A DNA stretch of 64,000 nucleotides from Adineta steineri (lineage: Eukaryota > Rotifera > Eurotatoria > Adinetida > Adinetidae): positions 573,115 to 637,114 of the forward strand of contig CAJNOI010000001.1 in the NCBI GenBank assembly GCA_905250115.1, written 5' to 3'. Shown piece by piece: positions 22,601-34,281 of this stretch. Numbering within the stretch: the first letter of the stretch is position 1; every line of letters begins with the position of its first letter. The translations under genes were made by a program, and so were the position numbers. The notes beneath the pieces are model-generated. The model did no database searches. It was not told the DNA's origin and saw only the letters and a list, made by a program, of their open reading frames with translations.

Positions 22601-25600
22601 TGGCCGTGGAGAAATGGTTGGTCTTATTGAAGTATTAATGGAGATGCCTCGACAATCAACTACCATTGCTGTTCGGTATAGCCTTAAAAAAAAATAAATG
22701 GGATTAATAAAAATAGAAATAATTTGTTTTTTTGTTTTATAGGGATACAGAATTAGCTGTAATTCCATCTGGACTTTTAAATTATATCAAATGGCGTCAT
22801 CCACGTGTTGTTTCCCATTTAATTCATGTATTATCACAAAAAATCTATGGAACTATGCAAAATACATTAACAAATAGTGTTGGTTTAACAATGCCATTAG
22901 CTGATGGTAGTTAAAATAAAAAGAGATAAAAATTAATTATTTTATTGAATTTATTTTTAGATGAATTTCAAGATCGAACAACAGCATTAAATAAAAATTT
23001 GTCAACTGTTGCCATTGTTGCTGCATCATATGACGTCCCACTTGATTCATTTACTTGTGAACTTGTACATAGTTTATTAGCTATTGGTAAGAAAAACAAA
23101 ATGACTATATTTCTATATAATAATTTATCTTTTCCTTTTTTTTAAAATATTTCAAGGTCCAACACTTCATTTAACACAACAATTAATTATTGATCGTTTT
23201 GGTGATAGTGCATTTGAAAGTATTAATGATTATCGTCTAAGTGCATGGCTTGGTCAACAAGAAGAAGTACATAAAATTGTTGTTTATCAATGCGATAAAC
23301 AATTAACACCATGGACAAAACGATCACTTCGACAAGCTGATTGTATACTTATTGTTGGTATTGGATGGAAAGAACCAGTTAAAGGCTCAGTTAGTATTGT
23401 ATATTCTAGACTATAATATTAATTATTAATTTAAGTATTGAAATAATATTTCGAAGAAACGAATAGGTGTTACTCTTTTTACGTTTAGTGAAGTCATTGA
23501 GATTATTTGAAATTTTTTATTTTGAATAGAATCTATGGTTGATCTAGGCAGACAAAATCCCAAATATGAAAAAGATTTTGATAACATGTATCTAGTTTGA
23601 AATTAAATAATGATCATTTCTCTTAGTTCTACTTCAAAACAATCTTGATTGTTTCGCATGGTATGGCTAGAACAGCTTTTTAGCATTTGCAATTAATACT
23701 ATAAGGCTTTAATATGAAATCTGATTCTGAATAATGATAAAAAAAAGCTTGTCGGCGTAGTCCGTTTGTGGCTAAAATATGGAACTTACATGTTCACCAC
23801 GATTACTAAAGAAAAGTAATCGTTGAGCTTTGATCACGATGTCTAATCATTATATAACCTGCTCTCGAGCTTTAACTCCGGTTCATAAGCCTTGCAGGCA
23901 GGAGAAGATATCGAAAAATCTCAACCTTTATCTCTCATGAAAAACGATATTCTCTATGTAAAAACTACAGAAAAGTCAGCTTTTTTTCCCGTGGCGGGGC
24001 GGGGAGTCGCAAAAGTTGAACTTATAACTTACATTTTTATACATGAATTATACAACATATCGATTTCTAAATAGGTTGAAACTGAAATGGAACGAATAGC
24101 AGTTCGAGCACAAAAAGAATTAATTCTTTTACATCGTATGGGTAGTACAAAACCCAAAGGTACTGCTGAATGGTTAAAAGAACGTAATTGGTGTACATTC
24201 CATCATCATGTTCGATGTCCCGATCGTGTTTTTCAACATGTCAATTTAGAATGTTGGGTATGAAAAACCAGCTTTTCTTTAAATACATTTCCACTTAATA
24301 TATATTTTATACTTAGAACGATTATACAGATTTACTTGAACCAGATCCAGATCCAACAACAGATTTTGCTCGTATGTCTCGATTTTTAACTGGTACAGCT
24401 ATTGGTCTTGTTTTGGGTGGTGGTGGAGCACGAGGTTGTGCACATGTTGGAATAATTCAAGCTATGCAAGAAGCTGGTATACCAATTGATTTAATTGGTG
24501 GTACAAGTATTGGAGCACTTATGGGAGCAATATGGGCTGATGAATTAAATACCAAAGGTTTCATTGACCGAGCTCGGGAATGGTGCAAAGTAATTACGTT
24601 AATTGATTTTATTTTATTATATCTGGTTTTATTTTATGTAGAAAATGACCTCTTTTTGGAGAAAAATAATTGATTTAACATATCCAATAACCAGCATGTT
24701 CACAGGTAAATAAATATATAATTTATATTTTGAAAACGAATAAATAACCTATGAATTGTTTCGTCTATTAAGGAGCTGGATTTAATGAAACTATTGAAGA
24801 AGCTTTACTCGATGTACAAATCGAAGATCTCTGGATTCCATTTTTTTGTATTACAACTGATATATCAGCATCAAAGATGCGTGTACATACTTCAGGTAAT
24901 ATAAATTGTTTTTTTCATATATGTATAAACAAAACAAAAAAAAAGAACAATGAAAAAGACGTATGCTGTTGCAAAAATTACACTTAGGTATGAGAGTTCC
25001 CATATTTTCTCTGCAGGAAGTGCTTGGCGTTATGTACGTGCATCAATGACTTATGCTTTTTATCTTCCGCCTATGTGTGATCCGAATGATGGACATCTTC
25101 TTTTAGGTGAGAAAATTAAAAATGTAAAAAAAAAAAACATTTAGAAAAAAAAATTGAAAGAACAAAAAAACAAATCTACGATTTTATTTTATTTTATTTT
25201 ATTCAGATGGGTGCTATATGAACAATCTTCCTGGTAAGATTTCAGTAGATTAAAGAAAATAATCAATGAATAGAATTGATTTATCTTTTATATCACAGAT
25301 TCCTGGACAGTTTCTAAAAGCACATCATACGTCTTTTTCTAAGTGATAATCTTATCTAATTTACTGTTGTATATCATTTATGAGTTTTATTAATTATATA
25401 ACTATAGGATCATTGTGGCGGTATGTGAGAGCATCAATGAGTCTTTCAGGTTATTTTCCTCCGTAAGTTAACTTTTATATAGATTTTAGAAGTAAAAAAT
25501 TTTATTTTTTCGGTATGATAGATTATGTGATCCAAATGATGGACATTTATTACTTGATGGCGGATATGTAAATAATTTGCCGGGTAAGATTTTCTACTAA

Positions 25601-26864
25601 ATAAAAATTTGAATCGAATTGAAATTACTCTTATTACTTAGCATGATAAAGAAATAAGCTATTTTTTATGATTAATTAATATATATTCTATATGAGCAAA
25701 TTTCTATTAGATAAATTACAACATAGAGTACTAGCGGAATATTCGAGGTAATTAATTGTGTTCTAAATTTCAAAAAAAGAACAACAACTGTCCAGGAATC
25801 TATTCAATAATAGTTAGCACAGAATCTTTTTATGTAAATAAATAAAATCTTTTAGCTGATGTGATGTATAAACTCGGTGCGCATACCGTTCTTGCTGTGG
25901 ATGTTGGTGCACAAGATGAACAGAATTTTTATAATTTTGGTGATCAACTTTCCGGTATGAAAGAGATAGAGTTTTAATGAATATAAATTCAAAAACAAAA
26001 ATTTTTAATTTAGGTTGGTGGATTTTATATAAACGTTGGAATATTTGGTCAACTCCTGTTAAAGTACCTGAATTAAGTGAAATTCAAACTCGTCTTGCTT
26101 ATGTATCATGTCAAAGACAATTAGAAATAGTAAAAAATTCTAATTATTGTGAATATCTACGTCCGCCCATTGATCGTTATCAAACATTACATTTTAATTT
26201 ATTTGATGAAATTCGAGTTTGTACTCCTATGAAATTTTAATTTCTTTAACATTATTAAATTACAGGATGTTGGTTATCATCATGGAAAAGCTGTTTTTCA
26301 TGGTTGGTCAAAATTAGAATCATATGATACAGTTTTTCTGAAACAAAAATTTAAGACAATGAGAGAAAAACAATCACGATTAGTTAATATAAAATTCTAA
26401 TTTTTCATTCAAATATTCTTCTTCTTCTTTTTCCTGTGTTTAGCGTAAACAAGAATCAACTGCAACAAAATTTATTGATCTAGCAGAATTAATTACTCGT
26501 GTACGTGATCCACCTAAAGGTGTAGATGATGATGACGACGATGAAGACGATGATGATGATGATGATGATATTGGTAAAAATGAATAGATTTTTTTTATTT
26601 TCATCAAAAAAGGATTTTTTTTTTCTTTCAGAAACAACAAATACTGAAGATTCTCATACTTCAATATCAAGTAATATAAAACCTCGTAGAAGAAAAGTGT
26701 CACATACAAATAATCGATGGCTTAGCCATATTAGTGGTGGTGGTTTAAAACGTACTAGAAGACGTGTTCGTTTACGTTCTCGTCCTGAAACACCTACTAT
26801 GGTTCTTCACGACGATAGTCGACGAACATCAACAACAGTCAATCCTAATGATGAAAATCAATAA
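19658..26864 (+). CDS. PNPLA6/7: Patatin-like phospholipase, neuropathy target esterase family
   Basis: A gene of more than 20 exons. The order is an N-terminal membrane anchor ([19 protein letters not shown]) and three cyclic-nucleotide-binding-like domains. The first is near 20399-20850 ([19 protein letters not shown]), the second near 21800-22260, the third near 22500-22890. Then comes the patatin esterase domain. The oxyanion loop GGGGARGC and the nucleophile GTSIG lie at 24416-24512. The catalytic Asp lies in [15 protein letters not shown] (25522-25583 plus 25856). SRLAYVSC-type, EYLRPPID and [12 protein letters not shown] motifs follow, then a poly-Asp segment and a basic tail. NTE proteins deacylate (lyso)phosphatidylcholine at the ER. 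Two alternative exon sets cover the catalytic Asp. A 685 bp intron (23390-24074) is exceptional. The ATG follows a TTTGTAG acceptor by 12 bp. Confidence 0.95.
25017..25233 (+). other. PNPLA6/7: Duplicated exon set A of PNPLA6/7 (alternative catalytic-Asp segment)
   Basis: Exons A1 (25017-25106) and A2 (25207-25233) total 117 nt, phase 1 at both ends. They encode [20 protein letters not shown] then [19 protein letters not shown]. Set B (25408-25462 and 25522-25583) is also 117 nt with the same phases. B is the family-typical version: [20 protein letters not shown] then [20 protein letters not shown] has DGC where B has DGG, and different residues before the PP. The internal intron sits in a different place in A and B. 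Either set can join 24895 to 25856 in frame. Confidence 0.75.
26526..26571 (+). repeat. GAT/GAC repeat encoding a poly-Asp tract
   Basis: Near-perfect trinucleotide repeat inside the last coding part of the PNPLA6/7 gene. It encodes an acidic run of Asp and one Glu, a position where vertebrate NTE proteins also have an acidic, disordered tail. Confidence 0.8.
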
Positions 26865-27604
26865 GCTTTCATTTTTAACCAAGCTAGAATTTATGTGTAA
26901 TAGATCGAACTTTGTGTTCGTTTTCCGGGGCTTTCAGCACTTGTACACATATACCTATTTATTGTATTAACTAATCTTTTTTCTTTTCTCACGATTGTAA
27001 ATTAAACAATTTTCAGGCATTACATGTTTTCATCAAAGAACAAACAGGTTTTATTATAAAAATGAATCATCTAATTAAATATTATAGTCAAAATAGATTT
27101 AATTCTAATGAATCTAATCATAATTAATGTTTTCATTTTTCTATAGCAATACTATGATGATTTCTAGAACAAAATAGTATAAATAGATTTAATCAGAAGA
27201 TAAAAATTATTCTTTGAAAATAGATTGATAGTCTAGTCGATATAGATATGTTAAATCTTATTCTATCATGATAATATAAATAGTAGAATCGATCAATCAT
27301 TTTATGCATAATAATATTAATAATAATAATGAACAATTACATAGTAACGTAGAAAAATCGATCAGTCATCGGCATAATGACAACATATCATAATTTATGA
27401 CTATATTTCATTCTAATAATAAAATTCATTTTTCATCTATTCTATCATATACTCTCCTATGAATATCCACCTTTATTGTTTGGATCGTATTTATTCAAAG
27501 ATTTAATCAATCAAAATAAGTTTATTATTATATTTTTAAGAAGAAAGAGAGAAAAGAGAATGTATTTGTTTTTTTATAATAATTTAATCAAACATGAAAA
27601 TATG
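26865..27604. other. Intergenic spacer
   Basis: Between convergent genes (PNPLA6/7 on + and a PDGF/VEGF-like gene on -). AT-rich with ATA/ATT-type runs around 27308-27330. No coding exon recognised. Confidence 0.5.
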
Positions 27605-28756
27605 TTAACCACTAATTGTCTCACAACGTCTAAAAGAAAATAAATTTAAAAATAATATTTTTGCTGTAGAAAATCTTTTTTCTTACGTGCACATTGAATT
27701 TGGTCGTTGATTGGCAGCTGAACAATAATTACTTATTTGTCCTTGTATACGGCGACGGCAAGCACAACGTGGTATATTACTACCAGGTACTATTGAACAT
27801 GTTGATGATATAAGACATTCAGGTGTACAACGTGGTTGAATACATTGACATAATGTTGAATCAAGTGTCTTGAAAAAAAGAAATTTTTTTATTTTATTTT
27901 TTAATCGAATAAATAAATCTAAAAATTTTCTTACTTTGCCTTCGCGATGACATTGATCTTCTGTTTTACTACATTTACATTCACATTGTGTATGATTCAT
28001 TATTGTTAATGGACGATTAACTTCATATCGATCTGTATCATCCAAAGAAATTAATAATAACTAAATAAAAGAAAACTTTTTTCATATAGAAAAAGAATTT
28101 TTTTTTGGTTGTATTTACTGGACTAAATGTGACTGGTTCTTGTCGAACAGGTACACAAGGAAACTGAGGTTCTTGACAACAACCACCACATCGATGTACT
28201 TCAAGACATTGTGGAAATGATACCATATTATTATTCGATGCACGATCAACAGGTACTTCTTCACATATAACACGAGGTTCACAACCACCATTTCGAGGTT
28301 CAATTGTTGAATGTGCATCTAAGTTAAGCATGAAAATTTTAAAACCATAACTTATGATATGAAAATACCTCTACTCAATTGTTGAGCAGTATTTTGAATA
28401 TCTTGTTGTTCTTTTTTTAATAACTCAGGAGAAAGTAATGCTAATTAAAATAAAAGTATATATATATTGAATAAAACAAAAACTAATTTAAAAATATTAT
28501 ACAAACCCATACGACCCTTTTTGCCTGAACTTTTAAGAACAACCAAAGCATCTCGAATTGATTTCGCTTTTGACAAACGAGCACGAATTTCAGCATGTTG
28601 ATACTTAGTCTGAATAAAATATTAAATTTTCTTTTCTCAAATATACACTATTCATCATACCTCATCACAATTCATATAATTAACCAATAAAACCCAAATA
28701 AATATTGTTAACAAATACATTTTCGTCATACTTTGTTTTTTATGAAATGGATACAT
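27605..28756 (-). CDS. Secreted PDGF/VEGF-domain protein, copy 1
   Basis: Multi-exon minus-strand gene. A signal peptide (MYLLTIFIWVLLVNYMNC, from an internal Met or from the upstream in-frame ATG at 28756) is followed by a helical propeptide-like region. Then comes a cystine-knot growth-factor domain: GGCEPRVICEEVPVD, FPQCLEVHRCGGCCQEP and CVPV. The segment P-x-C-[LV]-x-V-x-R-C-G-G-C-C is the PDGF/VEGF signature. After it come CECKCSKTEDQCH and further paired cysteines to the end, like the Cys-rich tails of VEGF-C/D. Members are dimeric ligands of receptor tyrosine kinases (PVF/PVR in invertebrates). The stop is in a small last exon (27605). A paralogue lies 236 bp away on the same strand. 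Confidence 0.8.
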
Positions 28757-28991
28757 TTATTTCTACTTATACAAGTAACAAATATGGGAAAAATCCCTTA
28801 TATATATATAACGCCTTAATTCAATAATGATAGATAACATGACTGTCATTTTTTGACTCATGATATTTCGCATATATCTATGATATATATATTTATTTAT
28901 CTATATATTTTTATTATACATAATATCATATAACAAATAATTGTCAAAAGAATATATATATATATATATGTATCTTTTCTGTCTTTTATCT

Positions 28992-30112
28992 TCATGGATA
29001 TTTCATACATTTCCTAGAAAGAAAAACAAAAATTTTATAGAAATGATTAATAAGATAATATATACTGACTTGCACCGAGCATCAGGTTGATAACCCGAAG
29101 AACATGAGTGTGCCCCATTTTGACCTGGAATAGGTCGTTTACATACACATGATGGTTTCTCTTGTGTATTAAGTAATTGACAACGTTGCATTGCTTGACA
29201 TTGAGGAAAACATGCTTGTTCTCTACAACGGCATAATTCACGATCCAATATCTAAATAAAATTCTTGTATTAATATTCTATATATATATTCTATTTAAAA
29301 TACTTGAGCACTGCTTGGACAAGCATTTTCATCAAGTTTACATTTGCATGTACATTCTGTATGATTTTCTGTTTTAAATGGTTGTAAGGCAGCTATTGGT
29401 GAAGCAGATCCTTCTCCATGTTCAAATTTAACAATCTAAAAAAAAGCGATTCTTTTTGAAAATAATTCTATGAGAGAAAATTATTTACAGGACTAAATGA
29501 AATATATTCGATTTTAGTTGGTTCACATGAAAATTGTGCTTCTTGACAACAACCAGAACATCGATGAACTTCAACACAATTGGGAAAGATAATACCACCT
29601 GTTGTTACTTCTTGAGTATAAACAGGAACACATGTAATACGAGGTAAACATCCACCGTTTACATATGGAACAAGTTTATCATCTACAAATATATATGTAT
29701 ATATAAAACAATCAGTAAGGTTTTTTAATTAACCTTCTGCCAATTGAAAGCCACTCAATTGTGTATCAATATTTTTTTCAAGTTTACGAATATCAGCTAG
29801 AAGATAAAATTCAAAGATAACAAAAACAAACTTCTCTTAAGTTTTAATAATACTTTGCATAGCTACTTGATGTTTATTATTCACACTTGAATCAGCATAT
29901 ATAGCAAGAGCTTGTTTTAATGTACGAGCTTTTGATAATTGTGCTTTAAAATTTGCGAGAACAATCTATTACCAACAGTAAATGAATTTCATATATATGT
30001 GTATCTCATACAGATATACTACCTGGTCACGTGTACCACTAATTGTTCCATCACACCAATAAATATTCAATATTATTAGTATGATTTCATATATAATCAG
30101 TTTGCGAGCCAT
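28992..30112 (-). CDS. Secreted PDGF/VEGF-domain protein, copy 2
   Basis: Same plan and intron layout as the neighbour at 27605-28756. It has a signal peptide (LIIYEIILIILNIYWCDG) and a helical region. The growth-factor domain contains GGCLPRITCVPVYTQ, FPNCVEVHRCSGCCQEA and CEPTKIEYISFSPVNIV. The CTCKCKLDENACP and CRCREQACFPQCQAMQRC tail follows, and a tiny last exon ends at 28992. The last intron uses a GTCAGT donor. The two copies share the position of most cysteines but differ clearly in sequence, so the tandem duplication is old. The Cys-rich tail suggests proteolytic processing and matrix binding as in VEGF-C. That is inference. Confidence 0.8.
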
Positions 30113-30424
30113 TTCTATGATCAAGAAATATATGTAGTCTGTGTATGCAGCTATTCAGATAAAGAAGATATTTATGAATATCTGTCGTCAATGCTCGATT
30201 AACTCTTCGAGATTCTTCGCTATTTTTTCTACATTATATTAATCATCAATAAGATATCTGCTTCACAGATACAAAAATATGGCTCATCAAACAAAATATA
30301 AAGATACAATAGTAAATTTGCCAGAAACATCATTTGGCAGACATCAGAATAAACACACAAAAAAAATCTTATCATATATATTAAATGCAACATACAAAGA
30401 AGAAAAATGAGATAAAAAAAACTA
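30113..30424. other. Short intergenic spacer
   Basis: 312 bp between the second PDGF/VEGF-like gene and the type II Cys-rich gene, both on the minus strand. It presumably holds the promoter of the former. No other feature seen. Confidence 0.5.
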
Positions 30425-31352
30425 TTAGTTTTTAGTACAAATTGTCTCTGTGTAATTCCATTGCATGCCTCTGGGGCAAAAACATTTACCCTTATAACAA
30501 AGAAGTGATGTAAGACATGTATAGTTAGCTGATGTTATACATGAACCATAGATTGATGCTCGATTTACTATTTAAAAGAAAAACGTAAACTTATAAAAAT
30601 TGAAATATATATATAATATTTTATACATACCACATTGTGATAGAATTGGATCATAATATTTTGTATTCTCACAGTTACAAACTAATTTAGGTAGATATTC
30701 TGAACAATTACATACACCTGATATATTCGGACAAATAAGTGTAGGCAAACATTCATTATCAAACTGACATGCTTGAGAATAATTAACACGTGGAACTATA
30801 TATTAAAAAAAACTGAAAATTATTTATTTTCAAATAGAAATGAACTTACGACATGTCAGTAAATTAGTATTCCAATATGTAGTTGAATAGTCACATTGAC
30901 ATCGACTCTGATTACAAACAAGACTTTTTCTTGAATCACATTGTTTCGTACCAATTTCACATATATCATTAAATGTAAGAGAATCATCATCAATGTCTAT
31001 TTGTTGAAGAAAAAAAAAAGAATATCAAATATAATATTTTGCTCGGAAAAACTTGCATACTTTCTGTACTGAATAATATACGACTTACGGTTCCAAGAAC
31101 AACACAACTTAGAACAACCATAATAAAAATATTTTGTTTTGTTTTAAATATTTTGACCTAAAAAAAAGAAGAAATATTAAATTGAATGATTATATGTAGA
31201 GATAAAATTACACAGGATTTTGATTTTCCTGATGTTTCTTTCGAATTTTCATCGAGCATTGATTGTGATTCATGTCCTTGTCTTGGTATTTCTTGAATAT
31301 CAACTGATTCTCGAAATCGAGTAATTTTTTGAGGATCTTCAGCATCTGCCAT
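30425..31352 (-). CDS. Type II single-pass membrane protein with Cys-rich ectodomain
   Basis: Five exons on the minus strand. About 46 hydrophilic cytosolic residues (MADAEDPQKITRFRESVDIQ ...) precede a basic stretch and one membrane segment (NIFIMVVLSCVVLGT). A Cys-rich ectodomain of some 160 residues follows, with repeated C-x5-8-C-x-C spacing: ICEIGTKQC, LVCNQSRCQCD, CQFDNECLPTLICP, VCNCSEYL, SCITSANYTC and LLCYKGKCFCPRG. This spacing resembles EB-module or EGF-like cysteine domains of invertebrate cell-surface proteins. No signal peptide is present, so the orientation is inferred as N-in. Function unknown. It neighbours the two secreted growth-factor-like genes on the same strand. Confidence 0.7.
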
Positions 31353-31736
31353 TTATATGTGTACAAATCTTGGAATTGAAACAAAACAGAATAATATAAA
31401 AATAAGCAGACTTTCTTTCTCGTTTTTTTTTTCTTACACTTTTAACCAGCGGTTTTAAATATAAGTGGAGAAAGCGTTGTCATCGTCTTTACTCAAAAAA
31501 ACAGTTAGATTATAAAATACGAAAAAACACAACAACATAGAAAAAAAACGAAATGAAGTAATATGATTGTTGACCATGAGAGAAGAAAATGTGACTATAC
31601 ATATATGAGAAAGAACTGATGATTTGAAATCGAACATATTTTTCTAATTCCGTTAAAACATTGACATATTATTTGTTGACATATACTTTTTTGAAAAACA
31701 AAATTCGAAAACAGGTTCTCTCAAATTATTTAAACA
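31353..31736. other. Intergenic spacer
   Basis: 384 bp between the type II protein start and the GPCR stop, both on the minus strand. A short open frame at 31455-31637 (-) is hydrophobic but has no recognisable domain. Confidence 0.4.
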
Positions 31737-32729
31737 TCAAGAATTTCTACTCATCAAAGTAATTTCATGAGTTGTGACATGATAATCACGTTCATCATTA
31801 ATTATTTCAGTTTTTCTTAATAATATTTGTTTCCATAATTGAATTTGTTGATAAATTGTTTTATTCCAATGTAATATAACACTACTATCTATTAAAATAC
31901 ATATCGATGGTAAGATAAGTGTATATAAATAGAATATATCCGAAAGTTTTTCTTCTTTATCAATGACTTCAATTAAAATAAATGGTGTCCAACCAAAAAG
32001 AAATATAATTGTAAATAATGAAAATTGTCTTAATAAACGTAAATTTCGACGTTTACGTTTATTTAAACGAGTTAATTTTGTTTGTGATAGACCAAGTTTT
32101 TGTCGTGAACATGCGACATTTATATAAGTAATTAAATTCATTGATGATATAAGTATAAGAGGTATAATATAGCCAGTACAAAATGATATAAATAATATTG
32201 GTGATTGTTGACTAATAGTACAAAGTCTTGCTTTTGGTTGAAATATAATTTGTTGATTAGGTAAAATTAAACTTATACCTGGTAAAATAAAAGCTAATAT
32301 CCATTTAATAATTAAATAGATTTTAATATATTGAATTGAAGTTATTTTTTTATTAAATGGATAAATAATTGTTAAGAATCGAATAAATGTTACTAATGTA
32401 TATGAAAACATTAAACAATGACAACTTGATATAACAATAAAACCAATTAATTGACATATATATGAATTAATAGTTTTAGAATAAAGAGTAGATATGGTTA
32501 AACTTATTGAAATAATACATGATAAAGAAAAGAATATACAAGCGAATGAAACATTTATTAAAAGAAAATGTTGCGTTGTACGAAGTCGTTTTATACCGAG
32601 TAAACTTGTTATAATAAGTATATTTAAAACAATTGTACAGAAACAAACCAGTGATTCGATAATACATTTTATAATAATATTTATAAGTATAGATAAAGAT
32701 ACGGAATTAACAGTTTGATATGATCCCAT
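31737..32729 (-). CDS. Class A (rhodopsin-like) G-protein-coupled receptor, orphan, intronless
   Basis: One uninterrupted frame of 330 aa with seven hydrophobic segments. TM1 is near residues 20-46 and contains N-I-L-I. TM2 follows IKRLRTTQHFLLINVSFACI. TM3 ends in YTLVTFIRFLTIIYPFN, where F-I-R-F replaces the usual D/E-R-Y. TM5 is a long hydrophobic run. TM6 follows a basic loop (RLNKRKRRNLRLLRQFSLFT) and holds FGWTPF. TM7 is SICILIDSSVILHWNKTIY, where the NPxxY motif is absent. A single extracellular Cys pair (Y-I-C-Q and R-L-C-T) is possible. Such divergent receptors form large families in rotifers. The ligand is unknown. Confidence 0.8.
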   Translation of the reverse strand: MGSYQTVNSVSLSILINIIIKCIIESLVCFCTIVLNILIITSLLGIKRLRTTQHFLLINVSFACIFFSLSCIISISLTISTLYSKTINSYICQLIGFIVISSCHCLMFSYTLVTFIRFLTIIYPFNKKITSIQYIKIYLIIKWILAFILPGISLILPNQQIIFQPKARLCTISQQSPILFISFCTGYIIPLILISSMNLITYINVACSRQKLGLSQTKLTRLNKRKRRNLRLLRQFSLFTIIFLFGWTPFILIEVIDKEEKLSDIFYLYTLILPSICILIDSSVILHWNKTIYQQIQLWKQILLRKTEIINDERDYHVTTHEITLMSRNS

Positions 32730-34281
32730 GAGTTTTGGATTTAAAATACTAGAAAAATGTCGAGTAATAGTTTCTCCTTCTATATTAATATTAGCGTATA
32801 TAAAGAAGTCAACTATATATTGTCAAAAACTATAAAAATGCAGTATTTATCTAGACATAGCTATATTGTTTTTATAGAAAAAACCGAAGAAAACATACAA
32901 ATAAAGGACAAATAAAAATGAGAAAAGCTATATATATATTTATTAATCTCCTCGATTGTAAAAGCAGCAAATAAAGCATTAATAAGATAAATAATCGAGC
33001 ACAGAATCAAGTGTTTAATGGGTATACTGAACATGATTTAATCCACTACATCTTTTTTTATTATTCAGATCAATCATTCCAAGCATAGAGAACTACAATT
33101 ATAGTTTAAAAAAACATTTTCCGTCGTTAAAATAAAGTTAATTTAGATATCTAATGAAGCTAACCAATAATTCTCAAAGGACTATTTAAATAATACCTTA
33201 CACATAATTTGATCCATCGTATTTATAAATCTCCGAAAAATGTTTTGTTTTTATATTCTTAGTTTTCCATACATTTAAAAATTGTCAAACAATATAATGC
33301 AATGAAAAGTTAATAACTCGATGTCGAGGTTAAATGCAAAAAGAAAATACATCAGATGAATGTTTTGAGAATGATAATGAGTATAGGGTAGTCTATTATT
33401 TTTAGCAATCGAAACAGGAAGTAGCTGCATTTCTTTTATCCGACATAATGCACGCGACACAATTATTTAGACTACAACAATCTGCACAAATTAACGGAAG
33501 AAATTTGTAACGATAGTATTTTATTCGTATTTAGTCTGGTTTCTAATAGGAATATTAAATAGGAAAATGTCATGTCGACTTTGATCGATTCAATTTACAT
33601 CACATTTGTTGCTTCTTTTATGATGTTGATCAGATGAATTCAAATGTTTTATGCTACATATTAGCGATAAATAATTGTTTTGATTTGTAATACAACTATA
33701 TCATTTACAGTAAAGCAATACATCTTTATTTCAATTGGAATTTAACGATCATATATCTTACACAGTATATTGATAAAAATCTCATATAGTCTCAATATTT
33801 GCTATATATACTTTTTCTTTGCGTAAGTCTAGCAATTATTGCTCTGTAATGCTGATGTGAATATCAATTTGAAAAACACAGTTTTATTTTGTTTTGATTG
33901 ATTATTACTATGGATTTTATTTCAATTCTAAAATTAATTTGTTGAAGTGTCTGTGAATATTAAACGTCGTAATAAGACAACTTTGTTTTGAAATCAGTTA
34001 GCGCCATCTATTATTACTGTTTTCCTATTGATAAATAAAAATACAATCCATTCATGACTCATAGTATGATAATCACACTTGAAAATTTTCTTTTTCTATT
34101 AAAAACAATCTATATCAACTTTCTTTGCGTTACCAGCGTCATTTATTAGTCAAAATGTTTCTTTACTTTTGTGATGCCTTCCTATCGATGAATCATTTCT
34201 TACATTGATAAACACGGTTTTTTAGATTGAAGTTTTCATTTCTATTTTCACTTCGAAAGTTTTCTGTGTTTATTATTAAAA
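32730..34281. other. Intergenic region
   Basis: 1.55 kb of AT-rich sequence between a minus-strand GPCR and plus-strand CHMP5 (divergent promoters). Short open frames such as 33275-33460 (-) show no domain and no splice partners. Confidence 0.5.

Noticed and set aside
26440..26709. Poly-Ser frame opposite the poly-Asp tract of PNPLA6/7
   Set aside because: Antisense of GAT repeats, a composition artefact.
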